Below are positions 1-7,633 of a stretch of 14,745 nt of DNA, in pieces; the stretch's first letter is position 1; the number at the start of each line of letters is the position of its first letter. The DNA is from Acidobacteriaceae bacterium (GTDB lineage Bacteria; Acidobacteriota; Terriglobia; Terriglobales; Acidobacteriaceae): NCBI GenBank assembly GCA_003166055.1, contig PMWR01000637.1, forward strand, positions 1 to 14,745, written 5' to 3'. The notes under the pieces were generated by a model, which worked only from the letters and a program-made list of their open reading frames with translations, was not told where the DNA came from and did no database searches. A program made the translations under genes and the position numbers.

Positions 1-1
1 C

Positions 2-540
2 CCGGTGGTCAAGTCCGACGGTAAACCCAAGCCACAGCTCGTCCCGATCGGCGGCAAGCCGAAGTCCTGGAAGGGCGGCGGGAAGTTCTTTCTGGAGTGG
101 TACGAGGACGGCAAGCGGAAGACAAAGATTGCCGGCGTGTCGCCGCGCGAGGCGCTTGACACCTGGCAGTTCCAGACGGGCATTCTGGCTGGGAATATTG
201 AAGCGGCCGAGGAAGTAATCGCGGCATAGACGACACTGTCGTCACCGTCGATGCGGCAATCGAGAGTTATCTGAGGGACGTTAAGGCCACAAAGGGCAAC
301 GCGACATTGAGTGCTTATGCTCGGGCTCTCCAGTGGTTCCGAAAGCATTTCCGCAAGCACCATGTTTCTCGAGATAACCGGGAGGACATGATTGTCCTCT
401 TCGGCGCTGGCCGCGATGAGGGCCTAAATCAGAAGACAATCAACAGAAAGGTGATCGTCGCGCTTCAAGCGATGCGCGGAGCTGGAGCGGAAATCAATCT
501 CAAGAAAGGTGACTGGCCGAAGACGACGGATGTGGTTCTC
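2..540 (+). pseudogene. Tyrosine-recombinase (phage-type) integrase remnant, frameshifted and missing the catalytic domain
   Basis: Two plus-strand frames together read as the front half of a site-specific integrase. Frame 2 (open from the left edge to a stop at 227-229) gives a basic, beta-rich N-terminal segment containing GGGKFFLEWYEDGKRK, like the arm-type DNA-binding region. Frame 1 (open from about 202) then gives a SAM-like core-binding domain: TVDAAIESYL, a basic stretch FRKHFRKHH, and a long helix with KTINRKVIVALQAMR. The frame change is consistent with loss of one base between about 202 and 229. After about 535 the similarity stops; frame 1 runs on as low-complexity sequence to a stop at 694-696. 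The C-terminal catalytic domain with the R...HxxR...Y residues is absent in all plus frames I read. The true start may lie left of the window; a GTG at 5 is the only start visible. Family assignment comes from overall pattern, not from catalytic motifs. It is probably a dead relic of an integrated element. Confidence 0.7.
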
Positions 541-710
541 GACTGGGAACTCACCTTCAACTCCTTCGCGAGCCTGGCATCAGCCCTATCGAAGTGTTCC
601 CCAAGGGAAGCCACGGCGACCCCAGCAAGCTTGCCCTCGTTGCGGTCCCAGCGGCAGGATCGGTCTCGCTGCGATCGGGTCCAACTGGGCGCCTGATTTG
701 GAAGACCTAA
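513..710 (+). other. Short orphan coding-like segment, unassigned
   Basis: This plus frame 3 stretch is open from just after a stop at 510-512 to a TAA at 708-710. Its latter part reads like ordinary protein (EPGISPIEVFPKGSHGDPSK, then a Val/Ala-rich strand and GPTGRLIWKT at the end). It has no start codon with a convincing ribosome site and overlaps the decayed tail of the integrase remnant. It could be the last exon-like fragment of a second gene joined to the integrase by deletion, or chance. I do not recognise the family. Confidence 0.2.
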
Positions 711-823
711 CACAGAGGAAAGGGCTAGGTTGGGATCAATGCAGGGCTATAAACACAAAATGGACAGGATATGACTTAGGAAATAACGAACAATTGGGTC
801 TTGATGGTTCCGGTGCAATTCAC
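711..823. other. AT-richer spacer between integrase remnant and efflux operon
   Basis: This stretch is visibly poorer in G+C than both flanks and has no convincing ORF on either strand. It lies downstream of the RND permease stop, so a terminator for that operon might be expected here. I see no strong stem followed by a T-run on the minus strand. Confidence 0.4.
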
Positions 824-3800
824 TTACGCTTCCTGGATCGTTCCCGCATGAGTTTTTCGCGTCAGTAACAAGTAGACCACGGGCGTCACCACCAAGCTGA
901 GCACCATAGAGATGAAGAGGCCGCCGATCACAGAGATCGCAAGCGGCTGCAGCATCTGCGAGCCCTGCCCCAGCGCCAGCGCCAGCGGAAGCATGCCGGT
1001 GATGGCAGCCAGCGCAGTCATGAGGATGGGCCGCAGGCGACGCTGCGCGGCATGGAGCATGGCCGCGCGGGGATCGGCCCCTTCGGCGCGATAACGTGCA
1101 TCGGCATCCAGCAGCAGGATGCCATTCTTGGCCACGATACCGATCACCATGATCAGGCCCATGAAGCTGGAGACGTTGAAGGTGGTTCGCGTGATCAGGA
1201 GCGCGCCGACCACGCCCGCAATGGAGAGCACCGAAGAGGTGAGAATGGCGACCGGCGCGGCGAAATTGCGGAACTCGGTGAGAAGTACACCGAAGACCAG
1301 AACCAGCGCCAAGACGAGCACACGCCCGAGTTCGGCAAACGATTTTTGCTGCTCTTGATAGGTGCCGCCGTATTCGACGCGAACACTGGCGGGCAGATGC
1401 ATGGCTTCGACACGCTGGCGAACCAGCTTGACGGCAGTGCCGAGGTCGGTACCTTCAAGGCGTGCGGTGACCACCACCAGGCGCTGCAGATTTTCGCGGC
1501 GGATTTCATTTTGCGGCGGTAGTTGCGTGATGGCGGTCATGGAGCCGAGCGAGGCGGTGTGGCCCGAACTGGAGTTGAAGACTGTGTTTTCGATGCTGTC
1601 GAGCGACTGGCGCGATTCTGCACCCAGACGTACGCGAATGGTGTAGGGCCTGCCGTTGTTGATCAGCGGATTAGGCACTTCGACGCCATCGAGAATTGAG
1701 GTGGCGTCTTCTGCGACTTCCTGCGTGGTGAAACCGAGGCGCGTGGCTGTTTGCGGGTTCACCTGAAAGTTCGTGGCAGGGCCACTGACAGTGTTGTCGA
1801 TGCCGTTCTCGATATCGACTACGCCATTGATCTTGGCGATCTCGGTGGCAACGCGGGGAGCGATGTTCTGGAGCAGCGCCGCATCGGGGTTGAAGAGCTT
1901 GATCTGGATTGGTTCCGGCGCATTGGAGAGGTCGCCGATGTTGTCCTGCAGGATCTGCGTGAATTCGACGTCGAGCTCCGGCTCGGTAGACTTGATCTGG
2001 TGCCGGATGTCGGCCATGACTTCGTCGATGGTGCGGTGGCGCTTGTTTTTGAGGCGCACTGTGATGTCGCCGGTGTTGGCTTCAGTGACCGCGGCGAAGC
2101 CCATCTGCAGGCCGGTGCGGCGGCTGGTGCTGTCGACTTCGGGAGTGGCGTGGACGATTTTCTCGACACGATCGAGCACCTTGCCGGTGGACTCGAGGGA
2201 GCTGCCGGCAGGCATCACGTAGTCGAGAATGAATCCGCCTTCGTCCATCTCGGGCAGCAGATCTGTCCCAAGATTGGAGTAGGCGAAGTAGGCGAGCGCG
2301 GCGAGGACCACGCAGGCGCCGCCGAGCCAGAGTGGCCTGCGCAGAGACCAGTCGAGCGCGGCATGTTGCCAGCCGGTGAGGCGACTCATCACGGGGCCCT
2401 GCTCATGATGGGAATCAGTTGCGGTGTCGTTTGAATCGCGATCTTCACGCTTCCTGGCCTTGAGCAGGACCATGGCCAGACCGGGCGTCCATGTAACGGC
2501 CAGCGCCAGCGAGGTGAGCAGCGAAACGGCCATGGTGATGGCCAGCGCGCGGAAGAAGCTGCCGGTGACTCCAGTGACCGCGATGAGAGGCAGGAAGACG
2601 ACGACAGGCGTGATTGTGGACCCGATGAGCGGACGCGAAATTTCGTGGAGAGCCTTGCGCACGGCTTCGACCCGGTTTTCGCCGGCATCGCGATGGAGGA
2701 CGATGTTTTCGACCACAACGATGGCGTCGTCAATCACGAGACCGATGGCAGCGGCGAGACCGCCGAGCGTCATGAGGTTAAAGCTCTCTCCGACGAGCCA
2801 TAGGACAAGTACGGTGACGGCCATAGTGACGGGGATGACCATGCCGGCGATCAGCGAAGAGCGCCAGTCGCGCAGGAAGAGGTAGAGGATCATGCAGGCG
2901 AGGAACAGGCCAATGAGGATGGCATCGCGAACGCTGGCGATGCTCTCGCGCACGATCTGGGACTGGTCGTAGAAGGGCTCCAGCGCGACGCCGCGAGGGA
3001 GGCGCGCGCGCAACTGCTGCACGGCTGCAGCGACACCGTCGGCTACCTGAACGGTGTTACTGGAAGGCTGACGCGCGATGTTGAGCAACACAGCGGGGTG
3101 GCCGTTTGCCGAGACAAAGGTGTAGACCGGCATCGGCGCCTGGATCACGTCGGCTAAATCGCTGACGCGCACCGGCGCACCGCTGGCGGTGGTCTTAACG
3201 GTGAGATCGCGCAAACTCTGAATATCGTGCGCCTGCGATCCCACGAGGGCCAGCACCAGCTGATGGTTCTGGGGATAGAGCCCGGGCGAGTCGATGGTGT
3301 TGGCGACGCCGATGGCGTTGGCGAGGTCCAGGATGGTGACGCCGGAAGCCTGCAGTCGCGCCATGTTGGGTACAACGTGATATTCAGGCACCTGGCCTCC
3401 CTGAATGGTCACGGTGGCCACGCCATTCACGCGATTGAGGGGCGGCTTGAGCGTATAGGTGGCCAGTTCCCAGAGGTCGCTCTGAGTGACGCTGCTGTTG
3501 GTCGTGGTCAGACTGTAACCGAGAATCGGAAACGTTGCGAAGGTGAGACGGTTGGTGGTGATCTTCGCCGTGGCCGGCAACTCCTGCTGGACGCGGCTGA
3601 GTGCGGAGTTGACCAGTTCCAGAGTGCGGAACATGTCGACCGACCAGTCGAAGAAGAGGCTGACCTCGGCCGATCCGCGGCTGGTGTTGGAGCGCACGGT
3701 GGTAAGGCCGGGCACCGAGTTGACCGCGTCCTCGATGGGCTTGGTGATGGTGACCTGCATCTGTTCGACAGGCATTACGCCGTTATCGATGCCAATGACG

Positions 3801-3979
3801 ATACGCGGGAAGTTGGTCTCCGGGAAGACCGCAATGGGCGTCTGGAAGAAGGCGAAGATGCCCACCACCGTGAGAACAAAAGCCATGAAGAAGATGGTGC
3901 GGGCCCAACGCGGCAGCCAGAAATTCGAATCATCTTCGGAGCGCAGTTCATTGTCGGACAACGGAGGAACGGAGGCCAT
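824..3979 (-). CDS. RND-family efflux permease (inner-membrane proton/drug antiporter subunit)
   Basis: This 1051-residue protein has the normal RND length and layout: a first membrane helix near residues 26-46, a large periplasmic loop, helices 2-6 (about 350-505), a second periplasmic loop, and helices 8-12 (about 885-1040). Helix 4 carries the proton-relay pair D417-D418 in GLVIDDAIVVVEN, and helix 10 carries K951 in VAKNGILLLD, so the relay looks intact. It should export a substrate across the envelope using the proton gradient, with the adaptor and channel encoded just upstream. The acidic pair is typical of the hydrophobe/amphiphile (AcrB/MdtB) branch. The porter domain around residues 570-645 (LPEMDEGGF, TPEVDSTSRRTG) recalls heavy-metal (CzcA/CusA) pumps. 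The substrate therefore cannot be named. The ATG overlaps the adaptor stop by one base, with AAGGA close upstream. Confidence 0.95.
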   Translation of the reverse strand: MASVPPLSDNELRSEDDSNFWLPRWARTIFFMAFVLTVVGIFAFFQTPIAVFPETNFPRIVIGIDNGVMPVEQMQVTITKPIEDAVNSVPGLTTVRSNTSRGSAEVSLFFDWSVDMFRTLELVNSALSRVQQELPATAKITTNRLTFATFPILGYSLTTTNSSVTQSDLWELATYTLKPPLNRVNGVATVTIQGGQVPEYHVVPNMARLQASGVTILDLANAIGVANTIDSPGLYPQNHQLVLALVGSQAHDIQSLRDLTVKTTASGAPVRVSDLADVIQAPMPVYTFVSANGHPAVLLNIARQPSSNTVQVADGVAAAVQQLRARLPRGVALEPFYDQSQIVRESIASVRDAILIGLFLACMILYLFLRDWRSSLIAGMVIPVTMAVTVLVLWLVGESFNLMTLGGLAAAIGLVIDDAIVVVENIVLHRDAGENRVEAVRKALHEISRPLIGSTITPVVVFLPLIAVTGVTGSFFRALAITMAVSLLTSLALAVTWTPGLAMVLLKARKREDRDSNDTATDSHHEQGPVMSRLTGWQHAALDWSLRRPLWLGGACVVLAALAYFAYSNLGTDLLPEMDEGGFILDYVMPAGSSLESTGKVLDRVEKIVHATPEVDSTSRRTGLQMGFAAVTEANTGDITVRLKNKRHRTIDEVMADIRHQIKSTEPELDVEFTQILQDNIGDLSNAPEPIQIKLFNPDAALLQNIAPRVATEIAKINGVVDIENGIDNTVSGPATNFQVNPQTATRLGFTTQEVAEDATSILDGVEVPNPLINNGRPYTIRVRLGAESRQSLDSIENTVFNSSSGHTASLGSMTAITQLPPQNEIRRENLQRLVVVTARLEGTDLGTAVKLVRQRVEAMHLPASVRVEYGGTYQEQQKSFAELGRVLVLALVLVFGVLLTEFRNFAAPVAILTSSVLSIAGVVGALLITRTTFNVSSFMGLIMVIGIVAKNGILLLDADARYRAEGADPRAAMLHAAQRRLRPILMTALAAITGMLPLALALGQGSQMLQPLAISVIGGLFISMVLSLVVTPVVYLLLTRKTHAGTIQEA

Positions 3980-5310
3980 TATTCCTTGCTCCCGCCCGCA
4001 GCCGGGGCATCGTCTTTACCGCTATTGTCGTCGTTTTTGGCGCCGCCGATTGTGACCTTGGTGCCATCGTCGAGGCCGTAGCCGCCCTCGGTCACGACCA
4101 TGTCGGAGGGCGTCACTCCGCTGAGGATCTGGACCTTTTCGTTGGTTCGCAGGCCGATCTGAACGGCGCGCTTGTGGGCAGCGCCATCCGCTCCGACGAC
4201 CAGCACGGTCGTGGATCCATCATCGGCCGGCAGGATCGCGGCGGTGGGCAACTGGACGGCCTTTTGAATGGTGAGTCCACTGATGATTGCGTGCACCGGC
4301 GTGCCCACCTTGAAACGGCCGCCGGGATTGGGCAATTTGAGCCAGACCTCGACCGTTGTTGAGCCCGGATCGAGAGCCGGGCTAATAAGAGCAACGGTCG
4401 CGGCTTGAGGATCGTCGACTCCCGGAATCGTGAGCTCAGCTGCTCCGCCAATCTTCAATTGCTGCGCGGAAACCTGCGAGATATGCACCTTGGCTATCAG
4501 TGAACTGGTGTCCATCACAGTGATGGCGGGCGCGCCAGCCGCGGCTGTTTCGCCGGGAAAGAGCGGCCGGTCTGTGACGACACCATCGATGGGGCTGCGC
4601 AGTTCGGCATAGCTCACCTGGGCATCGGCATTTTCGAGCTTGCCTTGTGCCGAGGTGAGCTGCCCCTTTGCCGCGTCGATGCTGGTTTGGCGGGTGGTCT
4701 TTTCCACATTGGCCAGGTGCTTGGCGGCGGTGTCGTAAGCGGCCTGGGCCTGCACGGCTGCGGCCATGGCGGTGTCGACATCCCGGCCTGCGATGGCGCC
4801 TTCCTTGAGGAGCCGTTTGCGCTCTTCGACGGTGCGGTTGGCCACGTCTAGATTGGCCCTGGCCTGGTCCACATCGAGTTGGGCCTTCTGCACATCTTCG
4901 GGAATCGTGGCGAGTGTGGCGGCGGTAAAGGCAGCCTGCGCCTGGCTCAGGCTGCCTCGGGAGTCAAGTGCCGCACCGCGCAGGTCGCGGTCCTCGAGCG
5001 TTAGTAAGAGTTGACCCTTGTGTACGATCGCTCCGCGCTGCACTAGCTCCGCTTTCACAGGAGCGCTGATGCGGGGCGCAATGGCTGCCTGGGCCAGAGG
5101 AGCCAGCACTGCATCGGCGGCAATCTCCGCGGAGAGTGGGCCGACGGTGGGATGCTCAGCCTGAACGGCTACGGATGCTTCGGGAGCTGTTTCCTCATTT
5201 TTCTTGCATCCACCGGCCATCAGGGAGACAGCGAGCAGTGCGCACACCGCCGCCACCGCTATTCGCGCCTTATAAGCTTCATCAGTTCCACGACTCGTTG
5301 CACAGTTCAC
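3979..5310 (-). CDS. HlyD-type periplasmic adaptor (membrane fusion) subunit of the RND pump
   Basis: This 443-residue adaptor links the RND permease to the outer-membrane channel. After a short basic N-terminus, a hydrophobic segment (about 17-34) ends in LMAGGC, so C35 is a plausible lipid-attachment cysteine, although the -3 position is Ala rather than the usual Leu. Next come half of a lipoyl domain (around IAPRISAPVKAELVQRGAIV), a long alpha-helical hairpin rich in Ala, Gln, Lys and Glu (about 110-235), the second lipoyl half (YAELRSPIDGVVTDRPLFPG), a beta-barrel, and a membrane-proximal domain. The C-terminal tail is Gly/Lys/Asp-rich and looks disordered. The start is GTG, three bases after the channel gene stop, and AGGAAGG nine bases upstream supports it. 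The spacing suggests translational coupling within a three-gene operon. Confidence 0.93.
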   Translation of the reverse strand: MNCATSRGTDEAYKARIAVAAVCALLAVSLMAGGCKKNEETAPEASVAVQAEHPTVGPLSAEIAADAVLAPLAQAAIAPRISAPVKAELVQRGAIVHKGQLLLTLEDRDLRGAALDSRGSLSQAQAAFTAATLATIPEDVQKAQLDVDQARANLDVANRTVEERKRLLKEGAIAGRDVDTAMAAAVQAQAAYDTAAKHLANVEKTTRQTSIDAAKGQLTSAQGKLENADAQVSYAELRSPIDGVVTDRPLFPGETAAAGAPAITVMDTSSLIAKVHISQVSAQQLKIGGAAELTIPGVDDPQAATVALISPALDPGSTTVEVWLKLPNPGGRFKVGTPVHAIISGLTIQKAVQLPTAAILPADDGSTTVLVVGADGAAHKRAVQIGLRTNEKVQILSGVTPSDMVVTEGGYGLDDGTKVTIGGAKNDDNSGKDDAPAAGGSKE

Positions 5311-5313
5311 GGT

Positions 5314-6654
5314 CTAGAGCCTTCCTGAAAGCGTTTCAAGCTGGGCCAGAGCCAAGTGGTAGCGAACCACGCCATCGACCTGGCCGTTTTCGGCGGCCAC
5401 CAGGGTATTTTGTGCATCGACCACGTCGAGCACTGTGCTTTCGCCATTGACATAGCGAAGGTTGGTGAGACGAAGGGCTTCGCGGGCATCGGCTACGCTG
5501 GCATCGAGAGAGGCTAGCTGCTGTCGTGCGCTATCCGCTTCGTTATAAGCCTCGGTGAGGTCGGCGAGCATGCGGCGCTGGGCGGCACTGAGCGCTACCT
5601 TGCTGGCCTGCGAACGGATGCGCGCCTCCTTCACCTTACGCTCCGAGGTGAGCCAGTCCCAGATGGGAACGTCGACAGTGGCGCTCGCGGAGTAGCCCAG
5701 GTTGCGCGCGCCGCCAGGCCCGTTGCTTGCAAACTGCGGAGCGTCGATACCATAGCTGTAATTGAGCGCGAGGTCGGGCATCAGGCCAGCCCAGGCCGAG
5801 AGGGCCGTGGCCTGGCTGGCCTGGAGCGTGGCCAGGGCGCTGCGCAGTTCAGGATTTTTGGCCCGCGCCGCGGCTTCAACGCTGGGGCGGTCGGGTAGCA
5901 TGGGCGGGGCTGTCTCCTCGACAACCGCGAATTTGCGGCTCGGGTCCGGGTAGAGCAGGATTCCCAGTTCAAGATTGGCTTTCTCGGTGCCGAGGCCGGC
6001 TTCCGCCAGTTCCCGCTGGCGCTGCTGTTGTCCAAGGCGAGCCTTGATGACGTCGACGTGCGCCGCTTCGCGTCCTTCTTCCCGCCTTTGCGTTACTTCG
6101 ACAAAGCGATTGGCTTCATCGAGCGCACGCTGGGCGACGGCAAGTCTGTCTGCGCCAGCGCGAATGTTGTAATAGAGTTCAACCACAGTCGACACAAGCC
6201 CTCGGCGTGCGATTTCAAGTTCCGCCTCCGCCCGCGCCGCGTTGGCACTCGCTAGCCGTGCCGAAGCCGCTCCGGCCAAGCCGAGCGTTTCGGTAACTGC
6301 AGCCTGGTTTGTGTATTCATGAATGGAATTATTCGCGATGAACACAGGCAGAGACTGGCTGGTGGTGCCTTGCGTCGTGGTCGCCCGTGTGTGATTCGAC
6401 TCGGTGAAAAGATATTGGTTGTGAAATGTAACCGTGGGAAGCAACGCGGCCTTGGCATCTTTGCGCTCGAGCGCAGCGGCACGGCTTTCTGCCACTGCGG
6501 CGGCAAACGCCGGCTCGTTCGCTTGCGCCAGCCGTATTGCATCCTCAAGGGTAAGCGGCGCATCCGTTTTCGACGGCGCCGTCTGCCCGGTTGCCCACGG
6601 CAGCGCCGTCGCCAGCAGAACTCCCGCGATCATTCCAGTACGCAACATAAACAT
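5314..6654 (-). CDS. TolC-like outer-membrane efflux channel
   Basis: From the ATG at 6654 this is a 446-residue outer-membrane efflux protein, a normal length for the family. A signal peptide (LRTGMIAGVLLATALPWATG) is followed by LTLEDAIRLAQANEP, the usual opening helix of the first OEP repeat. Two Ala/Gln/Glu-rich helical halves follow, each with a beta segment (around TVTFHNQYLF and LALNYSYGID). The second half closes with the family ending NLRYVNGESTVLDVVDAQNT. It would trimerise in the outer membrane and give the RND pump its exit duct. The frame stays open back to a GTG at 6846, but that extension has no signal-like features and would contain the putative promoter and operator, so I prefer 6654. 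It is the first gene of the efflux operon. A ribosome site is weak (GAGTGGA). Confidence 0.92.
   Translation of the reverse strand: MFMLRTGMIAGVLLATALPWATGQTAPSKTDAPLTLEDAIRLAQANEPAFAAAVAESRAAALERKDAKAALLPTVTFHNQYLFTESNHTRATTTQGTTSQSLPVFIANNSIHEYTNQAAVTETLGLAGAASARLASANAARAEAELEIARRGLVSTVVELYYNIRAGADRLAVAQRALDEANRFVEVTQRREEGREAAHVDVIKARLGQQQRQRELAEAGLGTEKANLELGILLYPDPSRKFAVVEETAPPMLPDRPSVEAAARAKNPELRSALATLQASQATALSAWAGLMPDLALNYSYGIDAPQFASNGPGGARNLGYSASATVDVPIWDWLTSERKVKEARIRSQASKVALSAAQRRMLADLTEAYNEADSARQQLASLDASVADAREALRLTNLRYVNGESTVLDVVDAQNTLVAAENGQVDGVVRYHLALAQLETLSGRL
5320..5326 (-). promoter_or_regulatory. Ribosome binding site of the adaptor gene
   Basis: On the minus strand AGGAAGG lies inside the end of the channel gene, nine bases before the GTG at 5310. 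It decides in favour of this non-ATG start and supports coupled translation of the two genes. Confidence 0.6.
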
Positions 6655-6754
6655 CGATTCCACTCTACCCTGCGCACCCTGAAGATTTGCTGAAGGCGGC
6701 GAGTGACCCTCCGCTCCACTGACAAGGCATGAAATGAAAGAGGCTGAAACCTGG

Positions 6755-6760
6755 ATTCTA
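6755..6760 (-). promoter_or_regulatory. Candidate -10 element for the efflux operon
   Basis: TAGAAT on the minus strand (five of six matches to TATAAT) would give a leader of roughly 90 bases before the ATG at 6654. No good -35 hexamer lies 16-18 bases upstream. The paired repeats at 6771-6787 lie exactly ten bases upstream instead, as at activator-dependent promoters of the PhoB type. This is inferred from sequence alone. Confidence 0.45.
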
Positions 6761-6770
6761 CCCTGAACAT

Positions 6771-6787
6771 GTGACACTTGGTGACAC
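6771..6787 (-). promoter_or_regulatory. Candidate response-regulator operator: two 7-base direct repeats
   Basis: Read toward the efflux operon the site is GTGTCACCAAGTGTCAC: two identical 7-base units with a 3-base spacer (10-base period). OmpR/PhoB-family regulators bind tandem units of about this size, one helical turn apart, often in place of a -35 element. The pho box of Escherichia coli uses CTGTCAT-like units with an 11-base period. Each unit is itself nearly palindromic (GTG-N-CAC), so orientation cannot be fixed by eye. The likely ligand is the regulator encoded at 6950, but this is an inference. Confidence 0.5.
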
Positions 6788-6949
6788 GGCACAATTGAAC
6801 AGTTAGACGATGCATTGGGACTCAGGTACGGGCTAGTCAAATCCACTCACGGCGCGTACAACATGATGAGACGGAAAGTGCCGAAGCGACGATCCCTGGC
6901 GGGCAGCATCCACCATTGCAATACTGCTTCGATTGTGGGCGGAGATTCA

Positions 6950-7633
6950 ATGCATGTACTGATCATCGAAGATGAGGAACGGCTGGCACAGAACCTTGCC
7001 AAGGCAATCTCAAAAAATGCGGGGTTCGTTGTCGATGTCGCATTGGAAGGCAACGAAGGATTGCATCTTGCACTGTCGGGATCGTTCGATCTGGTGGTTC
7101 TCGACCTCATGCTGCCTGGCATCTCCGGTGAAGAACTTCTCACTGAATTACGCAGGGCAGGAAACAAGACTCCCGTTTTGGTACTTACTGCAAAGGAAGA
7201 CAAGCAGACCATTGTGGGCGTCCTGGACAACGGCGCGGACGATTATCTCGCCAAGCCGTTTGACCTTGGAGAACTGCTCGCTCGGGTGAAAGCGCTCATC
7301 CGCCGCAGCAAGGGGCAGGCGAGTTCGTCGTTGGTGCTTGCGGACCTGATCCTCGACATGAACACAAGATCCGCAACTCGAGCGGAAGTGCGCGTGGAGC
7401 TGACGCCGATGGAATATCGCACTCTCGAATATCTGATGCTGCGCCAGGGTTCCGTTGTTTCCAAGGAAGAACTGCTCGAACACCTCTATGACTACAACTG
7501 GGAAAAATTCAGCAACGTAATCGAGGTGTACATCTCAGCTCTTCGCCGCAAGATCGACGCGAGCGCCCATGAGCGACTCATCCACACTTTGCGCGGTCAT
7601 GGCTACATGCTGCGCCGCAGTGAGGCGGGATGA
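6950..7633 (+). CDS. OmpR/PhoB-family response regulator
   Basis: This 227-residue DNA-binding response regulator has a receiver domain (1-115) with all key residues: acidic pocket E7-D8, phosphoacceptor D52 in VVLDLMLPG, T80 in LVLTAKED and K102 in DDYLAKPF. A winged-helix domain follows (about 125-225), with the recognition region VIEVYISALRRKID and the family ending LIHTLRGHGYML. The frame is open further upstream to 6815, but the ATG at 6950 gives the standard start MHVLIIEDE and has GGAG five bases before it. Its stop overlaps the kinase start, so the two are a cognate pair. It is divergent from the efflux operon, whose promoter region carries a suitable tandem repeat, so control of the pump and possibly of itself is likely. 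Confidence 0.95.
   Translation: MHVLIIEDEERLAQNLAKAISKNAGFVVDVALEGNEGLHLALSGSFDLVVLDLMLPGISGEELLTELRRAGNKTPVLVLTAKEDKQTIVGVLDNGADDYLAKPFDLGELLARVKALIRRSKGQASSSLVLADLILDMNTRSATRAEVRVELTPMEYRTLEYLMLRQGSVVSKEELLEHLYDYNWEKFSNVIEVYISALRRKIDASAHERLIHTLRGHGYMLRRSEAG

Noticed and set aside
1751..2434. Long plus-strand ORF opposite the RND permease (also 3227-4081 and 1052-1522)
   Set aside because: Antisense shadows of a clearly coding gene in GC-rich DNA; they lack family features.
6655..6846. N-terminal extension of the outer-membrane channel to a GTG at 6846
   Set aside because: It would place 64 unlike residues before the signal peptide and overlap the candidate -10 element and operator.
6815..6949. 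N-terminal extension of the response regulator
   Set aside because: The receiver domain begins properly at the ATG at 6950, which has its own ribosome site.
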